Assembly: GCF_031656215.1 (NCBI RefSeq)
Contig: NZ_CP134228.1
Span: 4,855,001 to 4,919,000, forward strand
DNA length: 64,000 nt
Origin: Mesorhizobium koreense
GTDB taxonomy: Bacteria; Pseudomonadota; Alphaproteobacteria; Rhizobiales; Rhizobiaceae
Direction: 5' to 3'
Positions 8,971-17,996 of the stretch are shown here, piece after piece. Both the position numbers and the translations under genes were made by a program. Below the pieces are notes generated by a model, which had not been told where the DNA came from, ran no database searches, and saw only the letters and a program-made list of their open reading frames with translations. The first letter of the stretch is position 1, and each line of letters begins with the position of its first letter.

Positions 8971-8986
8971 TTGTCTGGTCCGACAA
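8971..8986. promoter_or_regulatory. FadR/GntR-type operator
   Basis: TGGTCCGACAA at 8976-8986 fits the general FadR-subfamily half-site pattern TnGTCnGACnA with an axis on the central C. A wider pair, TTGTC...GACAA (8971-8986), is also present. It lies between the candidate promoter and the start of the gntR gene, so the regulator probably represses itself and the whole operon. This is inferred from pattern and position. Confidence 0.6.
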
Positions 8987-8998
8987 GTCGATTAGTTG

Positions 8999-9754
8999 AT
9001 GGCATACGACGGAAAATCAAACGAGCCGACACGCCTGACGGAACTCCCGACCTTCCGGGAGGGCATCGTCAAGCGGCCGCTCACCAATGTCATCAGCGAC
9101 AAGATCGCCGAACTTATTGCGTCGGGAATCCTTCAAGTCGGGGATGCGTTGCCGAGTGAGCGCGAGCTTGCAGTCGCGCTCAACGTAGGCCGGGACGCGG
9201 TTCGCGGCGGTATCCAGAACCTCGCGGCTCGGGGCATATTGGAGATTTCCCAAGGCGCCCGCACCCGCGTGCGGCGCAACGATGTCGGGCCGGTCACGAT
9301 CGGCGTTGCAACGGCGCGAGCGGTGGAGGCCTACGATATCGAGTCTGTCCACGCCGCACGGTTGCTGGTCGAAAGGGAGGTGGTCGCGGACGCGGCGCGC
9401 CATATGGACGGACGCCGGCTGGCACTGCTCGACACGCTCCTGAACGCCCAGAAGAAAGCCATCGAAGATCCGGTGCGGTTCCTGATCTGCGATCACGAAT
9501 TCCATGCCGCGATCTATCAGGCGTCGCCCAATCGGCTCCTCGCCGATTTCAGCACCGACCTCTATTCCTACATGATGGAATACCGGCGCCAGGTGATGGC
9601 GCGTCCGGGCGCCATCGCGATCAGCTATTCCGACCATCTCGCCATCACGGACGCGCTTCGCGCGCACGATCCGGAAGCCGCCGCCGAAGCTTTCGCGGTC
9701 CACACCGGCCGTATCTACACCACGACCCAGGGCCTCATGCAGGGAAAAAACTGA
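8999..9754 (+). CDS. FadR-subfamily GntR regulator of the tetronate operon
   Basis: A 251-residue regulator. The winged helix is N-terminal (residues about 20-90), with the GntR recognition segment LPSERELAVALNVGRDAVRGG. The all-helical FCD domain follows, with metal/ligand residues in CDHEFHAAIYQA and a late histidine in YSDHLAITDALRAHD. FCD regulators bind small acids or sugar acids, which fits the sugar-acid genes downstream. It begins at ATG 8999, 12 bp after the operator, with no clear Shine-Dalgarno. It is the first gene of the unit and likely its local repressor. Confidence 0.87.
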   Translation: MAYDGKSNEPTRLTELPTFREGIVKRPLTNVISDKIAELIASGILQVGDALPSERELAVALNVGRDAVRGGIQNLAARGILEISQGARTRVRRNDVGPVTIGVATARAVEAYDIESVHAARLLVEREVVADAARHMDGRRLALLDTLLNAQKKAIEDPVRFLICDHEFHAAIYQASPNRLLADFSTDLYSYMMEYRRQVMARPGAIAISYSDHLAITDALRAHDPEAAAEAFAVHTGRIYTTTQGLMQGKN

Positions 9755-9824
9755 AAAGGCCGCCGGTCATCACCATGCTCAATCGCAACACCGGCCATTC
9801 CGGCCGGCTTTACGGGAGGTACAA

Positions 9825-10808
9825 ATGGAACGAAGAACTTTTCTCAAGCTCACGACCAGCGCCGCGCTTGCTGTCGGGGCAGGCGCATCGGGCATCCGGG
9901 CCGCTGCCGCCGCCGGCAAGGAAATCGCCTATCTGACGCCGGGCCTCGATCTTCCCTTCTGGCGCTATCTGTCAAAGGGGATCGAGGCGACGGTCAAGGC
10001 GAAAGGCTACGGCTTCCAGGCGCTCGATTCCCATAACAGCGCGCAGACCCAGCTTCAGAACGCGCAGGACTCGATCGCCCGCGGGGTCGCCGGTATCGTC
10101 ATCTCGCCGACCGATTCCTCGACCGCGCCCAGCGTGCTCGCCCTCGCCAAGCGGGCGAACATACCGGTCGTCATCGGTGATATCGGTACGAACAGCGGCG
10201 ACTATGCGTCCTTCATCATCTCCGACAATTACCGGGGTGCGCACGATGTCGGCGTGGCCCTGGCCGGGGCGCTGAAGAAAAAGGGCTGGGAGAACGGCTC
10301 CGTCGGCATCGTTGCGATCTCGCAGGCGCGCAAGAACGGACAGGCCCGTACCAAGGGCTTCCTCGACGGCCTGAAGGAAGGCGGGTTCACCGGCAAGCAG
10401 GCCGGCATGCAGCAGATGCAGTCCTACACGGCGGACGAGACCTTCAAGTTCACGCAGGACCTGCTCACGGCCAATCCCGACATGCGCGGCCTTTTCATCC
10501 AGACCGACCAGCCGGCGATCGGCGCGCTGCGCGCCATCAAGGCGGCCCGCCGCGACGGCCAGGTGCTGCTCGCCGCCTTCGACGGCATCCCGGACTTCGT
10601 CGACCTCCTCAAATCGGGGCAGATCGTCGTCTCCGGCATGCAGCAACCCTACCTCATGGGCGTCCGCTCCGGCGAGGCGTTGCTTGAAGCGCTCGACGGC
10701 AAGACGCCGAAGAAGGAGATCCTGGTGCCGATCCTCGCGGTCACGAGCGAGAATATCGAAAAGGAACTGCCGACCATCAAGAAGACCGTTTTCGCCAACG
10801 AGGTCTGA
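9825..10808 (+). CDS. Sugar-type ABC transporter substrate-binding protein (tetronate operon)
   Basis: A 327-residue periplasmic binding protein of the RbsB/LacI fold (type I). The N-terminus MERRTFLKLTTSAALAVGAG carries a twin-arginine-like RRTFLK motif followed by a hydrophobic stretch, so export may use the Tat route. The mature part has the family pattern: KGIEATVKAKGYGF, an NSAQTQLQNAQDSI segment, IVISPTDSS and VVIGDIG. Its ligand is not fixed by sequence; the operon suggests a C4 sugar acid, a lactone or a branched sugar such as apiose. A good ribosome site GGGAGG is at 9812-9817. Confidence 0.85.
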   Translation: MERRTFLKLTTSAALAVGAGASGIRAAAAAGKEIAYLTPGLDLPFWRYLSKGIEATVKAKGYGFQALDSHNSAQTQLQNAQDSIARGVAGIVISPTDSSTAPSVLALAKRANIPVVIGDIGTNSGDYASFIISDNYRGAHDVGVALAGALKKKGWENGSVGIVAISQARKNGQARTKGFLDGLKEGGFTGKQAGMQQMQSYTADETFKFTQDLLTANPDMRGLFIQTDQPAIGALRAIKAARRDGQVLLAAFDGIPDFVDLLKSGQIVVSGMQQPYLMGVRSGEALLEALDGKTPKKEILVPILAVTSENIEKELPTIKKTVFANEV

Positions 10809-10822
10809 GCAGGCGGCGACAA

Positions 10823-10849
10823 GTCCTGCGCCGCTCTACGGCGCAGGAC
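10823..10849 (+). other. Stem-loop between binding protein and ATPase genes
   Basis: A perfect 11-bp stem (10823-10833 with 10839-10849) with a five-base loop, 14 nt past the binding-protein stop and 17 nt before the ATPase ATG. The position mirrors the hairpin after ehuB, suggesting mRNA protection or partial termination to raise binding-protein output. Confidence 0.6.
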
Positions 10850-10866
10850 GTTCGATGGAATGAAAG

Positions 10867-12768
10867 ATGCAGCAGCTTTCCTCTGAGGGCACGGATAGTC
10901 CGCTTCTCGTCGCGCATGGCATCGCAAAGGCTTTCGACCGCACGCAGGCGCTCGCCGGCGCGGATTTCGAACTGGCCGAAGGCGAGATCCACGGGTTGCT
11001 GGGGGCAAACGGGGCCGGCAAGTCGACCCTGTCGAAGATCATCGCCGGCCACTACGCGTTCGATGCGGGTGAAATCGTCTATCGCGGCCATCCTCTTCAA
11101 CTGCGCGGCACGCGCGACGCACTCAGGGTCGGCATCGCCATCGTGATGCAGGAGACAAGTCTCGTTCCCGATCTCACGGTGCTTGAGAACATGTTCCTTC
11201 CTGAACTGGGAAGGCCCGGCCGGCTCGACTACCGCGCCCTGAGAGAGCGGGGGAGGGAAATCCTCGGCTCCCTTGGCCAGGAGGGCAGCCTGCTGTTCGA
11301 CCGGGAAGTGCGGCGGCTCTCTTCCGCGCAGAAGCAACTGGTCGAGATCGCCAAGGCCCTTGGCGTCGGCGCCAAGCTCCTCATCTTCGACGAACCGACC
11401 GCTTCGCTCAGCCCGGGCGAGGTCGAACGCCTGTTCGACATCATGACCCGGCTTCGCGCCAGCGGTCACGGCCTTGTCTTCGTGTCGCACAGGCTGGAGG
11501 AGGTGTTCTCCATAACCGATCGCGTGACGGTGATGCGGGAAGGCCGCAGCGTGCTGAAGGGAAAACCCACCGCGGGAACGACGCAGGCGGAACTCATCCG
11601 CGCCATGGTCGGGGCAGAACTTGGCGCGATCTATACCGATCCGCATTCCAGGGGCGTGGCAACGGAAGAGCGGCCGGTAGCACTCTCGGTTCGGCATCTT
11701 TCTTCCGCGCCCATCGTCAAGGATGTCAGTTTCACCGTTCATGATGGCGAGATTCTAGGCCTGGGCGGGCTTGTCGGCGCCGGGCGATCCGAGACGGTCG
11801 AGGCGATTTTCGGCCTTCGCCAGCGCACGGGCGGGGACGTCCTCATCAAGGACAAGCCGCTCAGGGGAAACGACCCACAAGGCGCTATTCGTGCCGGGAT
11901 CGGGTTCGTGGCCGAGGACCGGCGCAGCCAGAACATCGTCCCCGACCTGTCGGTCAAGGAGAACCTGCTGCTTGCCCATCTCGGCGCACATTCCGGCTTC
12001 TTCCGTGCCTATCAGTCGCGCGAGCGAAAGGTGAAGGAGTTGCTGAAGCGGCTCGGCCTGCCGGAAGAGCGACTGGCGGACTCCTCCATGCTGAATTTCT
12101 CCGGCGGGATGCAGCAGAAGATCATCATCGCGCGCTGGCTGGTTCTCGAACCGAAGGTGCTCATCCTGGACGAACCCACCAAGGGCGTCGATATCGGCAC
12201 CCGAGCCAGCATCTATGCGATGCTGCGCGATATCGTGGCCGATGGCGTGGCTGTGGTCGTGGTGTCCTCGGATTTCGAGGAGCTGCTCGGCCTGTGCGAC
12301 CGCATCGTGGTGATGAGCGACGGCCGTACCATCGCCGATCTGCCGAGCGCCATGCTCGACGAGGAAAAGCTGACCTTGCTCGCCGCGCCGCGAACCTCGA
12401 TGGCGCGCAACACCGAATTGCTCGACGCGCTCACGCGGGAATTCGATGGTGCCGGCTTCTGGACCCTGATCGAGAACGACAAACTCATCTGCCTCAATTC
12501 GGTGGTGAAGAAAGCCTCCCTTGATCCCGGTTTCGGCCCCGGCGAAGCCCGGCAGCTTGCGCAAACCCTGATACCGGAAGCGCTGTCCCAGCGCGAGCCG
12601 ATCTTCGTCGCCGAACGAGACAGGAGCCGCACTACTCTTCTCGTCCCGATGCGCAGCGCGCGCGGCCATGATCTCGGCTGGGTGGGGCTGAGCCTCTCTC
12701 CCGGCGGCAAACTTCCATCGCCCGAATCGATCAAGGCCCGAATTGAGACCATGGCGGCAACCCTATGA
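10867..12768 (+). CDS. Double-domain sugar ABC ATPase with an unusual C-terminal extension
   Basis: A 633-residue RbsA/XylG-type protein with two nucleotide-binding domains; relatives are near 500 residues. The first domain has Walker A GANGAGKST near residues 48-56 and LIFDEPTASL. The second has a degenerate loop GAGRSET, the signature LNFSGGMQQK and LILDEPTKGVDIGTR. After about residue 505 come some 125 extra residues, including FWTLIENDKLICLN and TTLLVPMRSARGHDLGWVGLSL, which look like a small alpha/beta sensor-like domain; I could not name it. The reading frame is open throughout with the usual codon use, so this is not a frame error. Its stop overlaps the permease start by 4 bp. Confidence 0.88.
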   Translation: MQQLSSEGTDSPLLVAHGIAKAFDRTQALAGADFELAEGEIHGLLGANGAGKSTLSKIIAGHYAFDAGEIVYRGHPLQLRGTRDALRVGIAIVMQETSLVPDLTVLENMFLPELGRPGRLDYRALRERGREILGSLGQEGSLLFDREVRRLSSAQKQLVEIAKALGVGAKLLIFDEPTASLSPGEVERLFDIMTRLRASGHGLVFVSHRLEEVFSITDRVTVMREGRSVLKGKPTAGTTQAELIRAMVGAELGAIYTDPHSRGVATEERPVALSVRHLSSAPIVKDVSFTVHDGEILGLGGLVGAGRSETVEAIFGLRQRTGGDVLIKDKPLRGNDPQGAIRAGIGFVAEDRRSQNIVPDLSVKENLLLAHLGAHSGFFRAYQSRERKVKELLKRLGLPEERLADSSMLNFSGGMQQKIIIARWLVLEPKVLILDEPTKGVDIGTRASIYAMLRDIVADGVAVVVVSSDFEELLGLCDRIVVMSDGRTIADLPSAMLDEEKLTLLAAPRTSMARNTELLDALTREFDGAGFWTLIENDKLICLNSVVKKASLDPGFGPGEARQLAQTLIPEALSQREPIFVAERDRSRTTLLVPMRSARGHDLGWVGLSLSPGGKLPSPESIKARIETMAATL

Positions 12769-13760
12769 ACATCGAGTCTTCCTCATCATCCCTGGCCCCC
12801 TCCGCGCCGGCGCGTTCATCGATCTTCAAGCAGCTGGCGCAGAGGCTGGAGGTACGGATGCTGGCGCTCGCCCTTTTGATCGGGCTGTGCCTCTCGCTGC
12901 TGTCACCTTATTTCCTGACGCAATCGAACATCTTCAACATGCTCGATCAGTCGGTGGTGATCGGCATCGTCTCGGTAGGCATGACCTTCGTCATCCTGAT
13001 CGGCGGTATCGATCTGTCGGTCGGATCGGTCGTGGGGCTGACCGGTATCATCCTGGGCCTGTCGCTTCATCACATGCCGATCGTGCCCGCGATCGCGGTG
13101 GCGATCGTGGCGGGCGGAGGCATCGGCCTTGTCTCCGGCCTTCTGATCAGCGTCTTCGGCCTGGCCGCCTTTGTCGTCACGCTCGGCGTCATGGCGATCG
13201 GCCGCAGCCTGGCCTACATCCTCTCCGGCCAGACGGCCATCTCCAACATTCCCGACGCCATGCAGGCGATCGTCTACACGAACATCCTCGGTATCCCCTC
13301 GAACGTCCTTTTCCTTCTTATCCTGTACCTCGTAGGCTGGGCTTATCTCACCTACACCAAGGGCGGGCGCACCATCTATGCCGTCGGTTCCAACATCGAA
13401 GCCGCGCGGGCGGCCGGGCTAAACACGCTGTTCTATTCCGTATTGCCCTATGTACTCTCGGGGGCGCTTTCGGCAGTTGCCGTCACCTTCTCGATCGGCC
13501 AGCTCCTGTCGGCCGATCCGCTGATGGGCAACACCATGGAACTTGACGCCATCGCCGCCGTCGTCATCGGCGGGGCGAGCCTTTTCGGCGGTCGCGGCTC
13601 CATGATCGGTACGCTTTTCGGCGTCTTCATCATGGTCATGATCCGCAACGGCCTCAATTTGATGGGCGTTTCGCCCTTCTGGCAGGGATCGGCCATCGGG
13701 ACCATCATCATCGTTGCCCTCCTCGTGGAGCGCCTCGTCAGCAGCAGGGCCAGCAGATGA
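12765..13760 (+). CDS. Sugar-type ABC transporter permease (tetronate operon)
   Basis: A 331-residue RbsC-family inner-membrane permease, with 8-10 hydrophobic segments. It carries the family signature GGIDLSVGSVVGLTG near residues 81-95 and the AVGSNIEAARAAGLN loop that contacts the ATPase. It is the only permease of this importer, so it would work as a homodimer. It overlaps the ATPase gene by 4 bp at its start and the next gene by 4 bp at its end. Confidence 0.88.
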   Translation: MNIESSSSSLAPSAPARSSIFKQLAQRLEVRMLALALLIGLCLSLLSPYFLTQSNIFNMLDQSVVIGIVSVGMTFVILIGGIDLSVGSVVGLTGIILGLSLHHMPIVPAIAVAIVAGGGIGLVSGLLISVFGLAAFVVTLGVMAIGRSLAYILSGQTAISNIPDAMQAIVYTNILGIPSNVLFLLILYLVGWAYLTYTKGGRTIYAVGSNIEAARAAGLNTLFYSVLPYVLSGALSAVAVTFSIGQLLSADPLMGNTMELDAIAAVVIGGASLFGGRGSMIGTLFGVFIMVMIRNGLNLMGVSPFWQGSAIGTIIIVALLVERLVSSRASR

Positions 13761-15703
13761 CCACGGAACCTTCCCGCGCGATCAAACTCTTCGGCACGGA
13801 AGAACCCGTCACGCCGCTCCGCATCCTGACGGCCGGCGCACTCACGGCTGAATTCGACGCCGGCAATCTGCGCCACATAAGCTATGGCGGCGTCGAGATC
13901 ATCCGCGCCATCTCCTTCATTGTCCGTGACCGCAATTGGGGGACCTACAATCCCGCGATCGAGAACCTGAAAGTCGAGGAGAAGCCTGAAGGCTTCCTCG
14001 TCACCTACGACGCTCTGACAAGCGACGCGCAGCAGGGCTTCCGCTACAGCGCGCGCATTGAAGCCGGTTCAGACGGCAGGCTCGATTTCACGGCGACCGG
14101 CACGGCCGAGACGGATTTCCTCACCAACCGCACCGGCTTCGTGGTGCTGCATCCATGCGGATTGGCCGGCGAACCGGTCACGATCGAGCATGCCGATGGC
14201 ATGATCGAGAAAGGCCGCTTCCCGGAAGCCATCGACCCGTTGCAGCCCATGCTCGACCTGCGCGCGCTGACGCACGAAGCCGCGCCCGGCCTTCGCGTGG
14301 CCTGCCGAATGGAAGGCGACATCTACGAGATGGAGGACCAGCGCAACTGGACCGACGCCTCCTACAAGACCTATGTGCGGCCGCTTGCGCTGCCCTGGCC
14401 CTATACGCTGGAAAAAGGCGAGCAGATCGAGCAGGCCGTTCGGCTTGCCATTTCTGGCCCCGCACCACGAGTGCCGGCAACAGGCGCGGATGTCCACCTC
14501 GCCATCGGCAAGACAATCGGAACCGTCCCGCCGCTCGGCCTCGGGCTCCAGCCCGAAGACGCGGCAACGACACGGGCACATGCCGATGTATTGAAGGCGG
14601 TCGGAGCGGCCCATCTCATCGGCTATTACGATCCGCGCGAGGGTCATGACGAAGGCACCTTGCGCGAGTTCGCCAAAACCGCAGCCGCTCTCGGCGCGGA
14701 ACCATGGCTCGAGGCGGTAATCGTGTCGGTGGACGGTTTTCGCGAGGAAATCGCCGCGCTCGGCCGCACCGTATCCTCGCTCGGCTCGCCTTTCCCGGTC
14801 GTGCTGGTGTCCCCGGCACCCGATCTCAAATGCACCCTGCCCGGCAGCCCCTGGCCGCCGGCGCCGGCGCCACGCGAATTCTTCGCTGCCGCACGCGCCG
14901 CCTTTCCGGGGGCGCGACTCGGCGGCGGCATGTTCAGCCTCTTCACCGAGATGAATCGCAAGCGTCCTCCCGTCGATCTCATCGACTTCGTGAGCTTCAC
15001 CACTACGGCGATGCTGCACGCGGGCGATGACCATTCCATCACCGAAGGGCTCGAATCCCTGCCTGCCATGGCCCTCACCGCGACGAACATCGCAGATGGC
15101 AAGCCGTGGGTGGTCGGCCCGAGCGCGATCGGCCTCAGGATGAACCCATACGGCGAAGCGCCGCTCGCCAATCCAGAAAACATCCGGCAGGCGATGAACT
15201 TCAACGACCCGCGCCATCGCGCACTTCTCGGCGCAGCCTGGGCACTAGGTTTCTTCGCGCGCTTCACGGCGGGCGGCGCGTCGGCCATAACGCTCGGCGG
15301 CGCGACCGGCCCCTTCGGCCTCGTCCACACGCCACAATCGTGGCCGCAGCCATGGTACGACGAGACCAACCACGGATTGTTCCCCATGTATCATGTCCTT
15401 CGCGGGCTCGGTTCGCTAAAGGGCGCTCGGCTGCGCGCCGTCAAGCTTTCCGCACCGTCGGCGGCGCAGGCGATTGCGACGGAGACGGACAACGGCGCGG
15501 TTACGGTCTGGCTCGCCAATCTCACCGGCAATGAAGTCGCCTGCCAACTCGATGCTGATATTTCCGGTTGCGCCTTGCTCGACGAGACAAGCTTCATAAC
15601 AGCAGCCAGGGATCCGGGCGCCATGGACAACCTCAAGCGCCCCAAGGACGGTCGAAAGATCGTGCTTCGCCCCTATGCCATCGCAAGGCTCACGCTTTCC
15701 TGA
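13757..15703 (+). CDS. ApnL-like lactonase (probable D-apionate/sugar-acid lactonase)
   Basis: A 648-residue protein without signal peptide or membrane segments. The first third is a beta-rich domain (TNRTGFVVLHP, MEDQRNWTDASYKTY); the middle looks like a TIM barrel (VSFTTTAMLHAGDDHS, GLRMNPYGEAP); a beta-sandwich end follows. From memory this combination resembles the D-apionate lactonase family ApnL found in apiose users. It starts in a 4-bp overlap with the permease and leads into denD-otnKCI, so a role opening the lactone of an imported or freshly made sugar acid fits. No apiose dehydrogenase, ApnO or RuBisCO-like gene of the known apionate routes is near, so the true substrate may be an erythrono- or threono-lactone. 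The family assignment is moderately sure and the substrate open. Confidence 0.6.
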   Translation: MTTEPSRAIKLFGTEEPVTPLRILTAGALTAEFDAGNLRHISYGGVEIIRAISFIVRDRNWGTYNPAIENLKVEEKPEGFLVTYDALTSDAQQGFRYSARIEAGSDGRLDFTATGTAETDFLTNRTGFVVLHPCGLAGEPVTIEHADGMIEKGRFPEAIDPLQPMLDLRALTHEAAPGLRVACRMEGDIYEMEDQRNWTDASYKTYVRPLALPWPYTLEKGEQIEQAVRLAISGPAPRVPATGADVHLAIGKTIGTVPPLGLGLQPEDAATTRAHADVLKAVGAAHLIGYYDPREGHDEGTLREFAKTAAALGAEPWLEAVIVSVDGFREEIAALGRTVSSLGSPFPVVLVSPAPDLKCTLPGSPWPPAPAPREFFAAARAAFPGARLGGGMFSLFTEMNRKRPPVDLIDFVSFTTTAMLHAGDDHSITEGLESLPAMALTATNIADGKPWVVGPSAIGLRMNPYGEAPLANPENIRQAMNFNDPRHRALLGAAWALGFFARFTAGGASAITLGGATGPFGLVHTPQSWPQPWYDETNHGLFPMYHVLRGLGSLKGARLRAVKLSAPSAAQAIATETDNGAVTVWLANLTGNEVACQLDADISGCALLDETSFITAARDPGAMDNLKRPKDGRKIVLRPYAIARLTLS

Positions 15704-15724
15704 CACCTGACCCGAGGAACACGC

Positions 15725-16714
15725 ATGCATATTCTGATCATCGGAGCGGCCGGCATGGTCGGCCGCAAGCTCACCGAGAGGCTCGTCGCCGACGGACGGC
15801 TAGGCAGCGCAGCGATCGAACGGCTGACGCTCGCCGATGTCGTGACGCCGCCCGCGCCGCAAGGCTTTAGCGGCAAGGTCGAGACCGTCGCAGCGGACCT
15901 CTCCGAGGCTGCGACCGCCGCCCGCCTCGTGGTCTCACGGCCGGATGTCATTTACCATCTTGCCGCAATCGTCTCCGGCGAAGCCGAGGCAGATTTCGAT
16001 AAAGGCTACCGCATCAATCTCGACGGCACACGCTTCCTTCTCGAAGCCATCCGCCAGGAAGGCATGCGCCAACCCTACAAGCCGCGTCTCGTCTTCACTT
16101 CCTCCATCGCGGTTTTCGGAGCGCCCTTCCCGCAGGTCATTCCGGACGAATTCTTCACGACGCCGCTCACCAGCTACGGCACGCAGAAGGCGATCTCGGA
16201 ACTCCTCCTCGCCGATTATACCCGCAAGGGATTCCTCGACGGTATCGGCATACGCCTGCCGACGATCTGCATCCGCCCCGGCAAGCCCAACAAGGCAGCA
16301 TCCGGCTTCTTCTCCAACATCCTGCGTGAGCCGCTGGTTGGGCAGGAAGCGGTCCTCCCGGTCTCGCCGGCCGTACGCCATTGGTTTGCGAGCCCGCGCG
16401 CGGCGGTCGGCTTCCTCGTCCATGCCGGCACGCTCGATCTTGCGAAGGTCGGGCCGCGGCGTAGCCTCAGCATGCCCGGCCTTTCCGCCACCGTCGGCGA
16501 GGAGATCGAAGCGCTCAGGCGCGTTGCTGGCGATAAGGCGGCCGGTCTCATCCGCCGCGAGGCAGACGAAACCATTATCCGCATCGTCGACGGCTGGGCA
16601 ACGAATTTCGACGCGCACCGTGCGCTGGCGCTGGGTTTCAAGGCGGACGCCGACTTCGACGCCATCATCCGCTCGCATATTGAAGATGAACTCGGCGGAC
16701 GCATCGGAGGTTAG
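15725..16714 (+). CDS. denD: D-erythronate dehydrogenase DenD
   Basis: A 329-residue short-chain/extended NAD-dependent enzyme. The Rossmann loop GAAGMVG starts at residue 7 and the catalytic triad is visible as FTSSIAVFG and SYGTQK. In known tetronate clusters DenD oxidises D-erythronate to 2-oxo-tetronate. The gene lies between the lactonase and otnK with gaps of 21 and 2 bp. The call rests on family and on the full otnK-otnC-otnI set next door. Confidence 0.85.
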   Translation: MHILIIGAAGMVGRKLTERLVADGRLGSAAIERLTLADVVTPPAPQGFSGKVETVAADLSEAATAARLVVSRPDVIYHLAAIVSGEAEADFDKGYRINLDGTRFLLEAIRQEGMRQPYKPRLVFTSSIAVFGAPFPQVIPDEFFTTPLTSYGTQKAISELLLADYTRKGFLDGIGIRLPTICIRPGKPNKAASGFFSNILREPLVGQEAVLPVSPAVRHWFASPRAAVGFLVHAGTLDLAKVGPRRSLSMPGLSATVGEEIEALRRVAGDKAAGLIRREADETIIRIVDGWATNFDAHRALALGFKADADFDAIIRSHIEDELGGRIGG

Positions 16715-16716
16715 CC

Positions 16717-17988
16717 ATGCTGCTCGGCGCGATTGCCGACGACTTCACCGGGGCGAGCGACCTTGCCAATACGCTCGCCAAAGAGGGCATGGCGACGACC
16801 CTTTTCGTCGGCGTGCCCAAAGATGAAGCATCTGGAACCGAAGCGGGCGAAACCGAGGCAGGCGTCGTGGCGCTCAAGACACGTTCCATCGCTCCCGCCG
16901 AGGCCGTGCGCCAATCGCTCGCGGCGCTTGACTGGCTAAGAAGTCAGCAGGCGGAGCAAATCCTGTTCAAATATTGCTCGACCTTCGATTCGACGCCGGA
17001 AGGCAATATCGGACCGGTGGCGGAGGCTTTGGGCAAGGCGCTCGATGCGGGCATCGCCGTCGTCTGCCCAGTATTCCCAGCAACCGGACGCACGCTCTAT
17101 CAGGGCCATCTCTTCGTCGGAGGACGGCTTCTCAACGAATCCGGCATGGAGAAGCATCCGCTTACCCCGATGACCGATCCCGACATAAGACGCTGGCTGC
17201 GGCGCCAGACCAAAGGCGAAGTGGCGCTGGTGCCTTATGCGATCGTCCGGCAGGGGCCACGGGCCATTGCCTCCGCACTCACGGAAGCGGAAGAGAGCGG
17301 CAATCGCCTTGCCGTGGTCGATGCCGTCACCGATGACGATCTGAGAGCCATCGGTGCGGCGATCGCCGGCGCGAAATTCGTCACCGGAGGCTCCGGGATC
17401 GCGCTTGGCCTGCCGGAGAATTTTCGCCGCGCAGGCAAGCTCGGCGGGACAGGTGCAATCTTCATCGGCATCGAAGGACCGGGCGCGGTCATCTCGGGCT
17501 CTTGCTCACGCGCCTCACAGGCGCAGCTTACCGAGCATCTCTCGCGTCATCCCGGACTCGCCGTTGCGCCGGAGGCGGTGCTCGGGGGCGACATCACCGT
17601 CGCGGCAGCGCGCGATTTCGTCCTGGCGCATCCTGACGACGCGCCGATCGTCCATTCCACAGCGGCACCCGAGGCGGTCGCCGCAGCGCAGCAGCGCTTC
17701 GGCCGCGAAAAGGTGGCGGTCGCCATCGAACGCTTCTTCGGCGAACTCTCCAGGGAATTGGTCGCGGCCGGCATCGCGCGGCTTGCCATCGGCGGCGGCG
17801 AGACTTCGGGCGCGGTCGTCGCCGCACTCGGCCTCGACCGTCTCGCCATCGGGCCTGAGATCGATCCCGGCGTGCCGGCGCTTGCGGGAACGGTCGCCGG
17901 AAAGTCGATCCGTATCGCACTGAAGAGCGGGAATTTCGGCGCCGTCGATTTTTACGACAAGGCACTTCGCGTCATGGCGAAGGCATGA
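16717..17988 (+). CDS. otnK: 3-oxo-tetronate 4-kinase OtnK (DUF1537)
   Basis: A 423-residue four-carbon acid sugar kinase. The N-terminal domain has the hallmark IADDFTGASDLANTLA at residues 6-21; the C-terminal nucleotide-binding domain carries GGSGIALGLP and ARLAIGGGETSGAVVAALG. The family phosphorylates 3-oxo-tetronate at C4 in D-erythronate and L-threonate breakdown. Length is normal. It is 2 bp from denD, and its stop falls just before the otnC start. Confidence 0.9.
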   Translation: MLLGAIADDFTGASDLANTLAKEGMATTLFVGVPKDEASGTEAGETEAGVVALKTRSIAPAEAVRQSLAALDWLRSQQAEQILFKYCSTFDSTPEGNIGPVAEALGKALDAGIAVVCPVFPATGRTLYQGHLFVGGRLLNESGMEKHPLTPMTDPDIRRWLRRQTKGEVALVPYAIVRQGPRAIASALTEAEESGNRLAVVDAVTDDDLRAIGAAIAGAKFVTGGSGIALGLPENFRRAGKLGGTGAIFIGIEGPGAVISGSCSRASQAQLTEHLSRHPGLAVAPEAVLGGDITVAAARDFVLAHPDDAPIVHSTAAPEAVAAAQQRFGREKVAVAIERFFGELSRELVAAGIARLAIGGGETSGAVVAALGLDRLAIGPEIDPGVPALAGTVAGKSIRIALKSGNFGAVDFYDKALRVMAKA

Positions 17989-17996
17989 GGAGAACA

